From the NCBI RefSeq assembly GCF_007860105.1, contig NZ_SJPU01000001.1:2019015-2083014 (forward strand): a stretch of DNA of 64,000 bases, given 5' to 3'. The translations under genes and the position numbers were made by a program. This document shows, in pieces, positions 57,101-64,000 of this stretch; the first letter of the stretch is position 1, and each line of letters starts with the position of its first letter. The DNA comes from Allorhodopirellula heiligendammensis. GTDB lineage: Bacteria; Planctomycetota; Planctomycetia; Pirellulales; Pirellulaceae. The notes under the pieces were generated by a model that made no database searches, was not told where the DNA came from, and saw only the letters and a list, made by a program, of their open reading frames with translations.

Positions 57101-60100
57101 TGTCACGCGGTCGTCTCCGGAGCGATTGTTGACCGCGTTTACCCACGTCCAATCTCCTGAATTGTCAGTCATGCCCAAGTTGCCGAAGGTGACTGGCGTG
57201 CCATCAACCCCCAGGTGAACTGAGTCGTCACTATCCGACACACCTTTCAACCGCACCCATACGTAGAACGTTCCTGGTTGGTCGATCTTGATGGAATAGT
57301 CGCGGCGCGGACCCTCGGTACTGTCTCCTGTATTCAGCGAAGAATTTGGTGCGGCGAGGAGGTACTGGCCTGATGACGCTTGTTGGTCATACCGTACCGC
57401 CCAGTCATGGTTGGCTGCAGTCCCGCTCCCACCGCTTGCGTGTTGGAAATTCTCTGCTTCAACGAGGACCTGCCCTGCTGCTTCATGGAAGAGTCCATCG
57501 TGCGGGGCATCCTCGTCGAAGGCTGTGGCATGAATGAAATAAGACCCGGGCTCTGCGAAACGGTGGGCGACCAAATTTGGATTGCCGCCAATCCATTGAT
57601 CCGGCGTGCCATCACCCCAGTTGATTTGCCATGCATAGATCGTATCTTCGCCGGGATCGATCTCGTGGAGGTCGAGGTCGAATACATCGCCCTGCCGGAC
57701 CGTGAGGGGAGCGGTAATTGTCAGGAGCGGATCGACATTTTTGACCGTCACTGAAGTGCGAGTCGAGTAGATGCCCGATGTGGTCTCCGCCCAGAAAAAC
57801 ACGTCGCGAGCGACATCGCCGTCGTCGTACACATGGCTCGCGGACATTGATCCATTGGAGATCATTTCATTCGCGCTGTCTCCCCAATCGACGAACCACT
57901 GCGTCACCACCTCGGTTGAATGAAGCTGCACAGAGACTGGCGAACCTTCGTCAACCGCGACGGGCATGGCATAATTAACGGGAGGGTCAACATCAGTGCA
58001 GAACTGCAGATCCGTTACCGCTCCGCTGCCAGCGAAGACGACCTCCATCCTGGAGACATTTTTTGTATCAAGAGCGAGTCGTTGGAATCCATTGTCACCG
58101 ACATTGGACGCTTCAACGCGGGCGAGCAGATTATTCTGATTGTCAAAGAGCCGCACTTCGTTTCGACCGTTGTCTACGTCGAGTAAACCGATGGATGTGA
58201 TCGCGGCGGGGTCATCGAAGTGGAAGAGTAACTTTCCGCCTCTGGCGTTGTCGTCAGGGTCCCCCGAGTCACCGTCTTCGCTGATGATCAGAACCATGCC
58301 GAGTGCCGCATCATTCGCGCCAGGAGCGCCTGCCCGTCCGCCACTGCCAATTCCTGGGCCACCGAAGTCTCGGTTGGCCGTCCCTAGATCAGGGTCGCCA
58401 CCGGTAGGTTGGGCGGAATCGAATAGCATGGGTGGATTGGATGCTTGCGAGCTTTCGATCGTGATGCCCCACTCTGCCCACACGTTTCTGGCAATCATTC
58501 CAGCAACATTGTCGGAACCGTCGGAAGCGCTGTCAAAGTTTAGAGCTGGATAGCAAACTGACTCGTGAACGCTCGGGTTGATCGTGACTACGACCGTCCC
58601 CACCTCGGTTTGGCCCAGGACATCAGTAGCCCGATAGGTGAAAGTATCGACGCCTGAGTACCTATCGCCGGGCGTGTAGGTAAACCTCCCATTTCCTTCA
58701 TCAATCACCACACCGTACGTCGCGTCATTCCCTATCGTGTGCACTGTCGAAGCGGAAAAGGTATCGTTGGCAGTGACGTCGCCACTGACAGGAGTTTGGT
58801 AGTCAGTAACAAATACATCGTCCAACACGTCTTTGGCAGATGCGATCAATACCGAGACCGTGACAATGTCCGAGCTGTGCAATCCGTCATGGGCTCGATA
58901 CGTAAAGCTATCGCTGCCATGATAGTCGCCATCGGGCATGTAGGTGAACGAACCGTCGCTAGCAAACTCAAGCGATCCATGTGCAGGCTGAGTTTCGATG
59001 ACTGCGGTCAGATGATCTCCATCGATGTCGGCGTCATTTGTTAGAACGCCAGGAGCATCTACAACCAGTTGCACGTCCTCCGTACCGTGGTAGGTGTTCG
59101 GGCTACCAATGGGTGGCAAATTTGCGCGATCGACGGTAATGTGGACTGTCGCCGCATTGGCGCTACTGAAGACTCCGTTGGATGCGTGATAGTTGAAAAA
59201 GTCATCGCCAAAAAATCCTGGATCAGGGGCATAGACGAATTCGCCATTGGAATCGACTGACACGCTGCCATGGGAAGGCTCGGTGACCGACCCCGGGGCT
59301 ACGGTGATCGCACGCCCCTCCTCATCGAAATCGTTGGAGATCAGTGCCGGGGCGTTTCCAACGAGAACCCTATCTTGGACGGTCGTGTAGTAATCATCCG
59401 ATGCGGTAGGAATGGGGTGATCGCATGTGATTCGGAACCAAGAGCCGCTATCGCCATCGTTATTCACCAGGCGTAAAACAAGCGACAGTTCTTGACCGAC
59501 ATTCAGCTGGGAAATATCGAGATCCACATATCCGCTGAGGTAGTCATCGGGATCGTTTCGATAGTGGTACGTTGTATCGCCTTCAATCGCTCCCATGCTT
59601 TCGGTGATATTGAAGTAGCTGTCACGGTTCAGTTCGATAGTTGGTACCACGCTGTAACCATCTTGATCGAGCAGAGCGACCTCAAACGCATCGTTGATAC
59701 GATCATTGGCGGTTTCATCAAATAATGCCTCGAAGCCAAACATCAGCCACGATGGATCGTCGGGAACCGTGATTGAACGGGTAATTGAAACTAAGAGCGA
59801 ATCCCCCTCGCTTACCAAAACTTCAGGCCCATCGGCCACCACTGTTCCGCGACCCGTATCCGTTCCGCCAAACTGTGAGGCCGTCCAGCCGTCTAGCGGA
59901 TCGCCACCAGCGCAAGACATCGAGATTGAGCCGGCATAGCCGGGGCCGCCAGGATCGATAATGACTCCGTTTGCGATGCCATCGTCGTCGCCTCGACCAC
60001 CGTCCTGGATGTAGAGCGTGAATCCAGATTGTGTTTGGATCGCACCCGTCGTTCCGTCGAAATAAAACTCACTCAGTCTGCCAGTGATCGGATCTTCCTT

Positions 60101-61717
60101 GTACCACCCATCGACGGGCTGGTCGTTTGGCAAGTGGACTGTAACCATTTGCACCCCACCGAGAGGAACCTCATGGAGTTCAAACTCAAACAGTCCCAGC
60201 GGCAGACGGTGATCCGACATGGCATCCATCGGTGTAACGCTACGCACGCCGTTGAGAGCCACCCCGTTCGCGTCGATGGTCGTTGGTCTTCCCGAGTAAG
60301 TATCGGGGATCGTGGCAACGTCCGCTTGGATTGCGTCCAAAATGCCATCGTTGTTTCCGTCACCATCGCTGGCCAGCCGTTCCAGTTCTTCTGGCACTCC
60401 ATCGTGATCTCCGTCATGACTACTCTCAACTCTGTAGAGTTCTGATACCGAGCCCATGGAACCATCGGCGGGTGCAGCATGCACAAAAATTTCGTCGCCG
60501 ATGTTGATCTTGCCAGTCCCAACCAATCGGAAAGTACCCGCGTCACCGCCGGAGTCATCCAGAATGGCATCTCCGAGTGAACGGATCAGATCATCCTGGA
60601 TACTGTAGACATGTAGCTCGTGATTGATTGCTAGCTCATGCGACATACTGCCAGTGACCAAAAATCGTCCGGCGCCACGAGCGTCAGTGGTGGCCGCCAG
60701 TTCAATGGTGGGCGAGTTGGGAGCCTTTCCCGCTGCCTCCAATAAATCAGCAGCCGTGTAGCTCGACGGACCGCCGATGAGATCGTTGTCCACGGATGCA
60801 TCCGAGGTGGGGATTGCATTGACATCACTCTCGTGAGTGCTGCTGCCTTCGCCGTCTTTAGCAATGAATGCCGGGGTGTTGCGCGCGTTCGATAGACTCG
60901 CTTCCTGGATGGGGGAATCCGTAGTGAGAACCGGTGCCTCCGTTGCACCAACTGTTTCGATCGTGGGCGTATCGGCACCGCCTATGCTCTGCACTTCCTC
61001 AATACTGCCCCCGGTGCTGGTTGTATTGTCGCTACTCGACTGAGAGAACCTAAAATTCATGGCGGTCCCTGCGCGATCGGCAGCTTGGTGCGGAGAGTTG
61101 GAGAATCCGCCTCCAGTCGCCCCACCACCGGTCATCCCGCCCCCCAACGAGCCCCCACCGGTGCCCGATCCGATGGAAGATCGTCCGGTAGCAGCTGCCG
61201 CTGGAGATCCAAGCGGTTCGTTAATCCCCGCGACCAGAAACGAATCCGAGATCGCCCCCTGCAGCGGACTGGCAATCAATGGATGAGTGCGTGGTCGGGG
61301 AAAAAGCAGCGCGTCAATCGCTCTTGCGCGCTGTGCGTGATAGCTGCCACGGTCGCCCAGTGGAGGTTCGGTATGAATCGATGCTCTCTGTGGCTCCCAC
61401 CGATGGTCGGCGAACGGCTTGGTGAATCGCGAACGTTTGACACCCTGCAAAACTTCGGACTGTTCACGGCTAATCCGCGTGTCCTCAGCGATTCGTAGCA
61501 TTCGGTCCAGGGGATCTCTGCTCTCGCCCTCCGGCTGTCCCAAAAGCGCGATGGCGGAAATTTCCAGCAGACTGCCGGGATGATCGCGGCGTTCCAGAGT
61601 CTCGACGAGATGTTGACGAGCGGGGTGACGAGCCGGGTGATCTGGCTTCCGTCGACGCTTTTCTCGCGCTGCTCGAGTATCGCAGCCTGACGGGTTTTGG
61701 CTTAAGAATCGCGACAT
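48125..61717 (-). CDS. Giant mosaic surface/extracellular protein, 4530 aa
   Basis: Order by rough residue: LEPR-like head HLVETLERRDHPGSLL (about 37-52); Gly-rich linker (190-220); calcium-type Asp loops (about 430); tandem-95/cadherin-like repeats (about 770-1060); PKD-like domains with VDWGD and INWGD (1270-1390); a CBM6-like domain (VEAENFQHASGG, about 1415-1560); another Ig-like repeat (1590-1790); an NHL-type propeller (1800-2030); autotransporter-like repeats (2045-2700); Calx-beta (about 2740-2850); an IgGFc-binding-type domain (2860-3270); Big-type domain; He_PIG-type Ig repeats (3576-4530) interrupted by an SdrD B-like domain (GGRVYHDVNGNAIFD, about 3880). Likely a cell-surface adhesin of about 470 kDa. 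The start ATG at 61717 has GAGG nearby. The 3' end is damaged (see following fragment). Confidence 0.9.
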   Translation of the reverse strand: MSRFLSQNPSGCDTRAAREKRRRKPDHPARHPARQHLVETLERRDHPGSLLEISAIALLGQPEGESRDPLDRMLRIAEDTRISREQSEVLQGVKRSRFTKPFADHRWEPQRASIHTEPPLGDRGSYHAQRARAIDALLFPRPRTHPLIASPLQGAISDSFLVAGINEPLGSPAAAATGRSSIGSGTGGGSLGGGMTGGGATGGGFSNSPHQAADRAGTAMNFRFSQSSSDNTTSTGGSIEEVQSIGGADTPTIETVGATEAPVLTTDSPIQEASLSNARNTPAFIAKDGEGSSTHESDVNAIPTSDASVDNDLIGGPSSYTAADLLEAAGKAPNSPTIELAATTDARGAGRFLVTGSMSHELAINHELHVYSIQDDLIRSLGDAILDDSGGDAGTFRLVGTGKINIGDEIFVHAAPADGSMGSVSELYRVESSHDGDHDGVPEELERLASDGDGNNDGILDAIQADVATIPDTYSGRPTTIDANGVALNGVRSVTPMDAMSDHRLPLGLFEFELHEVPLGGVQMVTVHLPNDQPVDGWYKEDPITGRLSEFYFDGTTGAIQTQSGFTLYIQDGGRGDDDGIANGVIIDPGGPGYAGSISMSCAGGDPLDGWTASQFGGTDTGRGTVVADGPEVLVSEGDSLLVSITRSITVPDDPSWLMFGFEALFDETANDRINDAFEVALLDQDGYSVVPTIELNRDSYFNITESMGAIEGDTTYHYRNDPDDYLSGYVDLDISQLNVGQELSLVLRLVNNDGDSGSWFRITCDHPIPTASDDYYTTVQDRVLVGNAPALISNDFDEEGRAITVAPGSVTEPSHGSVSVDSNGEFVYAPDPGFFGDDFFNYHASNGVFSSANAATVHITVDRANLPPIGSPNTYHGTEDVQLVVDAPGVLTNDADIDGDHLTAVIETQPAHGSLEFASDGSFTYMPDGDYHGSDSFTYRAHDGLHSSDIVTVSVLIASAKDVLDDVFVTDYQTPVSGDVTANDTFSASTVHTIGNDATYGVVIDEGNGRFTYTPGDRYSGVDTFTYRATDVLGQTEVGTVVVTINPSVHESVCYPALNFDSASDGSDNVAGMIARNVWAEWGITIESSQASNPPMLFDSAQPTGGDPDLGTANRDFGGPGIGSGGRAGAPGANDAALGMVLIISEDGDSGDPDDNARGGKLLFHFDDPAAITSIGLLDVDNGRNEVRLFDNQNNLLARVEASNVGDNGFQRLALDTKNVSRMEVVFAGSGAVTDLQFCTDVDPPVNYAMPVAVDEGSPVSVQLHSTEVVTQWFVDWGDSANEMISNGSMSASHVYDDGDVARDVFFWAETTSGIYSTRTSVTVKNVDPLLTITAPLTVRQGDVFDLDLHEIDPGEDTIYAWQINWGDGTPDQWIGGNPNLVAHRFAEPGSYFIHATAFDEDAPHDGLFHEAAGQVLVEAENFQHASGGSGTAANHDWAVRYDQQASSGQYLLAAPNSSLNTGDSTEGPRRDYSIKIDQPGTFYVWVRLKGVSDSDDSVHLGVDGTPVTFGNLGMTDNSGDWTWVNAVNNRSGDDRVTITFDSPGIHALNMWMREDGTAVDTIALSRDSEFTPSGVMDGGTYVAGGGYRSNTVNVNVHDYNEAPVANDDIFETDEDTQLDITSLLHNDFDGDGDALTPVLMTHPAHGNTALLEDNAFTYTPAENYHGSDQFTYRVFDGHVHSAVATVYLTVHSVNDAPVAINDGYVTDAGVALHVGSSEGLTANDWDSDADEIRISTVTDAFPASAGILRTSPDGSFHFLPSPGFDGKVTWEYTITDGATTSAPATITINVASVQEFAKFYVVDHSRHEIFKYGDNGDFIENWDYANNDRARGITADAAGDTLWTITAGHEIVVYTPDGNEIGRWQARANGTKKNAKNLNAAEGIATDGRHLWAVDRAKDKVLYFAEGAAHRAGDIRATSQFDLHPSNRDSSGIATDGTRLFVLNDKNHAPRVFVYTLAGEYLGDWRVDVGRGNHDLQGITTNPQGGTELWMVDKKTDAVYYFPYGTSFRHGSHANAATFSLDANNRNPYGIADPPPAEFNPTIIWTGAVDDHWDEPGNWTTTDLAAVHRVPTGTDSVLIDVPGHAPVRIDSGSSSGTNAASLYSEEPITVDTGGQLSVTGTVEIASLTTNGTISLGGVAKIASLSMFGGILHSNGEVQVEANFDWSGGVIVGPGSLTVAQAGWIHGTANKSVATTLINDGELILQDSGNVTIGRLLLSDQYEYEYQPGTWHNRSGGTIDIRSDADVIDAFDANYTINAASSSSLFHNEGTIKKTQGTQLTVIDVPFRNDGSMNSNGLVSVESGTLQLRGIGVSSGKFFIENNHTLQLAPQADADSYGTVDLDSPQLKLLPTAAVTGDGTLEIAQGVSEISSDVNVGAVLVSSGGVSFDGTLQAHSLQISGGSVRVDVSAPVSIDDVTLSSGTLDNDSGLTIQNEFEISGTPRLTGDATTRVVGTMRVGATPWTGSPELIDHRLLLEGTTQWVHGRIIVDGASQILNLGTLNVTGDGAVVSAVDDFGVPNSTASFINEGLINHDGTNLFSIDLPFQTSGNVYVAPTKTLALGSDEPIIMSDGLFTLDNATLQLASSYYENNYNTLLIDGGQAIVSGRIAGSIENHAHFSISDASRTLQVDGNFIQSSRGTTILRVMDAALGPVHEQIQVTGSLHLDGDLEIQRVGQTQIGDQFTLWVNEDDHRDEGQGQNTVDPVIGTFAAKDEWKPWILDGEVFRLTYAGGTGNEVVLRHSGPGIVVNDIRTIEGNDPSRVIAVPVTLDAPARYPVSMDYATSDGLAIAGVDYQHTSGTLVIAAGQREGVIEIPTPGNRDANPTRDFFVSLSSPVAGTLLNQTATITIVDDDYSGIPDNLGREFFLAIPPNANAYQEPPANEDGDRDGFLVVLVSEFDTAGNISAPWSEVDINFELAAGETQQFYLPASLEPIGSGTTGVTGEGTILPSAIRITADHEIAVYGLAAQFASTDGFMALPTDTIGQNYILTSYPTDPRLGGNLGTQFQVIGTVDQTSVEITSPDGTRAMLHLDRGEVYSLKDSRALADFTGTLIHASEKVAVLSGHTCANVPIGLTTCDTLIEQLPPLETLGKQFVLNKLASKGPDVIRAVAVYDSTEVWIGETQVSLSAGDVHEATLAASTSVISNQPIQLTQFATGSQNDQVGDPFMMLVPPTEQFLSSYMVSSEFPRNNDSYLGLTVPSSVISEIKINGLFVDPTHFVSVAGTEYSVANLSVDEAGHSVTGPLPFGVTAYGYSYDESYGYVGGQSFVPIDAAPEINLDPSILRLPIGNQHHVVATLSGQQGIPLPGVRVDYTIAGSNAEVGSLRTDAFGRATILVDGQFAGIDSITATAMGVIDTATVEWFGATPTIEVMSPSDGAAIPTGQTVLISGRASSGSEDATIVSLSIDGQRIETVDAAGNFFTSIELPFGKSHYDFEVINSLGASATTTHRLEGLLPHRANSALESMIDVSAILEQYATTSFNQRLNQLYAELSIVNRGNTPVSNPLWIGVRNVSDPSVELIDFDGIWTDGTPYYDLSPLVDTDQLLPGGSTTLESITFHVPERQPFDYELVLLGAMNEAPVFTSTPVISARGGIGETYSAGVSSYDPDSDAVTLEILSGPAGMTFVDIGNGSGYLQWDNVPADLSNYPVSLRLSDSHGAESVQSFVISIIDGSINRPPVFTSLPATESDAEQRYTYDSFARDADGDVLEYSLSVVSIDDPLTIQLAGVVGSDADITINPNTGKINWLPDGVDAGDYAVIVTADDGRGGDAKQRYTLRLGPVAGNHAPVFTSLPTPSAITGTSYHYQASALDPDGDLLTISLRHGPAGAAMSTTGVLSFDVPGGAESTYDFVLQVSDGRGHTTLQVFTLAGIDAAPAKLGGRVYHDVNGNAIFDSGTDTPLENTIVYLDSNSNLRFDVGEASTTTDVAGIYHIDSPAGDYRVGFVRGDQWATISPTSLVYQGTVSSAEAVTQLDFLVDTRPRLNTAPLINTTPGLAARYFEPFLYDVDATDPDGDRLTYQLLDGPDGITIDPITGLIRWLPEPHTAQVGTITVQVSDGKSGFARQTFSPEFTFANQAPTITSTPPRTAAVDVPVVYQVVATDPDGDTLLFSVDPASISSGVSIDSTTGLLSWTPAGTGAIDVTVAVEDGRGSGASQTFTLAPTLDAFPTLDVAPWVRVPIRTEAEIPIIAHDPLGDAVTVELHPTALTSGAQIVQRDLNADTILESVIVFTPPIVGESILPITAYDPAGQAVTATVSVMAYDPALASDNRPPARMVVPAPILYRDHPMQVTASVEDPERDSIEWSLEVSGDPADGPQINPNTGVITWTPRAPGNVTIAVSADDMSGGVLTKEVTYTVLANAPPRFVSTPVRGGAVGIDYAYDSHANDPNEGETEALDYRGSIIPLVSSFGSDRRLWPSTDFQVDRQTGELDWVPSDAGDYFVTLISTDPHGAIGSQSYVVSIINSNGENSSPNLLTEIAPRYLLSPPAGQSRVGVPLDYQARAIDVDNDPLTFELVSGPDGMTMTSAGRL

Positions 61718-62100
61718 TGTGGGAGCCTCTTCAAGTTCTACCCAACGAATGCAATGTCCGCCTAAATCCGGTTCAAAGCGTCATTCCAGCGCCGCAACAT
61801 CACCTTAGCGACGTCTTGTAGTCCCTACAGTCTGCCCGTCCTTATGGGTGTGAAGCTAAGGGGCCACTCAGGCGTTGTCAACAAAATTAATTAATATTTT
61901 GCTAATTACTTAATTGATGTGCCGGAGAGTCAGGTCTTCAAACTCTCAATTCGAAGGCGCGATGCGGGTATTCTATTGAGACTGTCCGCGCCCTCACGCA
62001 ACACACCGACGAGCGATCGCGGTCATCAATAAAACCATCCCCGCTTTCGAAGACAGCAACGACGTTCGATACCGGGTTGCTATCATTGCCCGATGAGAGG
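61718..62100. other. Upstream region of the giant gene
   Basis: 383 bases. A strongly A/T-rich patch at about 61880-61920 (aattaattaatatttt) is the likely promoter region of the giant gene, which is read leftward. No other feature. Confidence 0.45.
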
Positions 62101-63402
62101 TTAGTGGGAATCCAATCGCCGTTCGATGTCGACAAATGCGTCGAGGCAATCTCGGAGCACATCCGTTTCATGGAGCATCCCCGTGTCGTGGCCACTCATC
62201 TTGGAAAGGGCTTGCTCGATGGCTGTTCGTCGAATTCTGACGTGCTCGAGGGGCGTGAGCCCTTCTCCATTCTTTAACGAGGCATCGACGCCGTGTCGAA
62301 GTAAACTCGAGACGACCGCCGCTGATTGAACGATGACGGCTTGGTGCAAAAGCGATCCGTTGATCGGATCGAATTCGTGTGGATCAGCGCCGATTTCAAT
62401 CAATGCCACCACGTTCTCGGCGTTGCCCGATTGCACCGCAAGCCGCAGCGGTGACGCTCCGTCGCGGCCCGTCTGCTGCAAATCGGCTCCTAGCGAGACG
62501 AGCGTGCGGATCGTTGCGGGACTTGCGTAACTCGCGGCCATCGCGAGGGCGGTGACGGTGAATCCTCGAGGGATGCCGTTGATATCAACTCCGTTGGCGA
62601 TCAATTGCTCGATGGTCTCAATATCATTGCTAGCTGCGGCCGAATGCAGGGCGGCTCCCCGAAGATCGACTGTTGGCTCATTGTCATCCATGGCGTGATG
62701 TTGGTCACCTGACGCGTCTGGATGCTCATAAAGCAGGTGACAGTGCTGTGTCAAAGTTTGCGCTGCTGGATCCTCCAGCCAGTAGCGGTAGCTCAGTTGC
62801 GCCAGCGATGAATCACATCCCAACAGGGAGAGAAATGCGGCTAATCCCGCTTCGCCCGTTACGAGCGAGAAGTTTTCAAGCGACGACAGATCGACTGGTT
62901 TCAGGACGTCTTCCAACTCCGCGCGCGTCGTCTCGCCGCGGAGGCAATCTTTGAGCAGCTTCCAACGATCCTTAAGGCTCACCGTAGGTTCATGAGGATA
63001 TCCATCGGCCTCATCATCAATCTCGCCGAGAACGCTGCCAAAATACTCACTTTCGTCCATGCTCGTGAACTGATCGATCGTCAGGCCAGATCGAAAAAAT
63101 GCATAGGTCCAGAAATCGCTATCGTGGACATGAAAATTGAAGGCGCTGGTGTCGAGAGCTCGCGACAGCGCGGCAGGGGAATCGCTGACCATCGCCGCTG
63201 AATCGATTACCGCCACCCAACCGCCACAGGGCTGGCAAACAATGATTCCGCGACGCAAACCGCCGACTCCCCACGTGTCCTCGTCAGCGAGTGGCGTCGT
63301 ACTCGGCTGCCACCCCTCGTCCGCCATTAGACGCTTGAGTTCGCCGGCGACAGCCTCCGCATCGGAACTGCGGACCAAATAACTTGCTGAAAACCCACCC
63401 AT
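62101..63402 (-). CDS. Ankyrin-repeat protein with unknown N-terminal domain
   Basis: 433 residues. The first 230 have no recognised family but are soluble and aromatic-rich (HDSDFWTYAFFRSGLTIDQF). From about 250 on, four to five ankyrin repeats are clear: GAALHSAAASNDIETIEQLIANGVDIN, SPATIRTLVSLGADLQQ (cited in part), GASPLRLAVQSGNAENVVALIEIGADPH and GSLLHQAVIVQSAAVVSSLLRHG. A protein-binding role is likely. No signal peptide, so cytoplasmic. Monocistronic as far as visible. Confidence 0.8.
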   Translation of the reverse strand: MGGFSASYLVRSSDAEAVAGELKRLMADEGWQPSTTPLADEDTWGVGGLRRGIIVCQPCGGWVAVIDSAAMVSDSPAALSRALDTSAFNFHVHDSDFWTYAFFRSGLTIDQFTSMDESEYFGSVLGEIDDEADGYPHEPTVSLKDRWKLLKDCLRGETTRAELEDVLKPVDLSSLENFSLVTGEAGLAAFLSLLGCDSSLAQLSYRYWLEDPAAQTLTQHCHLLYEHPDASGDQHHAMDDNEPTVDLRGAALHSAAASNDIETIEQLIANGVDINGIPRGFTVTALAMAASYASPATIRTLVSLGADLQQTGRDGASPLRLAVQSGNAENVVALIEIGADPHEFDPINGSLLHQAVIVQSAAVVSSLLRHGVDASLKNGEGLTPLEHVRIRRTAIEQALSKMSGHDTGMLHETDVLRDCLDAFVDIERRLDSH

Positions 63403-64000
63403 ATTCAGAACTCCTCAAAACGCAATGTCATCAATCGAGAGCACGATTCTTCTTTGATCTCCTCGCCCCCCACTGTGAACTCAGTCGACGGATTGCGCAG
63501 TCTAACAGGATCGTTTGTCAGTATGCCGTCCGCCCACTGCCGGCGAGCTCAAAAACTTTCCGGGCGATTTCACCCGGTCGAAGGGTGTGGTGAGCAACCC
63601 TGATGTGGCTGCGTGAGCGGTGGGGCGCCCCTGTGCGAGTTTGGACCCTCGTCGGCAACGTGTTCCCGGCGGGCGCACGATGGGGCGGCTCTTTTTTTTC
63701 GAGCGCGGATGATTGACAGATGTGGGACGCGTCGTCATTCTGTGATGAGAATCATTATCACTAAGGTTCGCTCGATCGGAGTTTCATCTCGAGGTCTGCG
63801 ACAGTGCCACGTCAGGTACTTTCGTAGCCCGCAGGGGACTCTGGCTGTTGGTGCGAACGATAGTTGAGATTGATCGCCGACGACGCAGCCAGCCTCATTG
63901 GATGTATCGAGCCACTCTGCCACAGCAGATTACGTTTGCTCGAACTTCTTGCCAGCCACGCTCGGAACTGTAACTGACGCTTCACCGTGAACCGTACAGT
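63403..64000. other. Gene-free right end
   Basis: 598 bases with no supported gene. It contains a Fur-box-like sequence (separate entry). Short frames on both strands lack signals. The gene this region serves probably lies beyond the window. Confidence 0.4.
63746..63760. promoter_or_regulatory. Fur-box-like site
   Basis: TGAGAATCATTATCA; its complement TGATAATGATTCTCA matches the 7-1-7 Fur consensus TGATAATNATTATCA at 13 of the 14 defined bases. It suggests iron-dependent control of a gene to the right of the window or, less likely, of the ankyrin gene 350 bases to the left. Confidence 0.5.

Noticed and set aside
1-64000. tRNA or rRNA genes
   Set aside because: No cloverleaf with a T-loop motif and no rRNA segment was found by eye; a tRNA scan would be decisive.

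Overview
The window reads as chromosomal DNA from a planctomycete, most likely a Rhodopirellula-like member of the Pirellulaceae. The grounds are family-level: a DUF1559 prepilin-like protein followed by a tiny lipoprotein, an SHD1-domain exported protein, a DUF1080 protein, a planctomycete-type ECF sigma factor coupled to a Ser/Thr kinase, several surface proteins opening with the LEPR-type N-terminal motif, dockerin-like and PEP-CTERM proteins, a 13.6-kb surface-protein gene, and long gene-free stretches. No rRNA, tRNA or CRISPR array was recognised.

Layout. 0-8 kb: the end of a Gfo/Idh/MocA oxidoreductase, then nrfHA (nitrite to ammonia) and, past a tandem-repeat spacer and a divergent SHD1 protein, a membrane histidine kinase whose sensor region carries a c-type heme motif. 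8-13 kb: housekeeping genes (greA, yacG, a retropepsin-like protease coupled to mutM, and overlapping hisE-hisG). 13-18.5 kb: DUF1559 protein, small lipoprotein with a strong hairpin, cation/proton antiporter, exported peroxiredoxin. 18.8-25.8 kb: a sigma-54 activator gene divergent from fdxA-sufBCD, with a good -24/-12 sigma-54 promoter candidate and inverted repeats between them. 26-36.7 kb: exported and surface proteins (DUF1080, dockerin-like, LEPR/dockerin, PEP-CTERM) separated by gene-poor DNA. 36.7-39.7 kb: an ATGA-coupled operon of ECF sigma factor, transmembrane Ser/Thr kinase with TPR-like tail, and LEPR protein.

39.9-47.9 kb looks like an accessory island. It has gene remnants, a serine recombinase lacking its C-terminal half, a rhodanese, a tightly overlapping four-gene operon (HIT protein, dCTP-deaminase/dUTPase-fold protein, APH-like kinase, ThiL/PurM-like protein) and a Y1-type transposase. 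The four-gene operon is the best candidate here for an undescribed system: all four folds handle nucleotides or phosphoryl groups, all genes overlap, and it sits between mobile elements. 47.9-61.7 kb is the giant mosaic surface protein. Its 3' end is damaged: an in-frame TGA is followed by 87 more codons of homologous sequence, which stop abruptly at the island edge. An ankyrin-repeat protein and a Fur-box-like site close the window.

Functional links that the sequence supports: nrfHA with a possible heme-based sensor kinase nearby; sigma-54 control of Fe-S cluster assembly; and sigma factor/kinase/surface protein co-translation.
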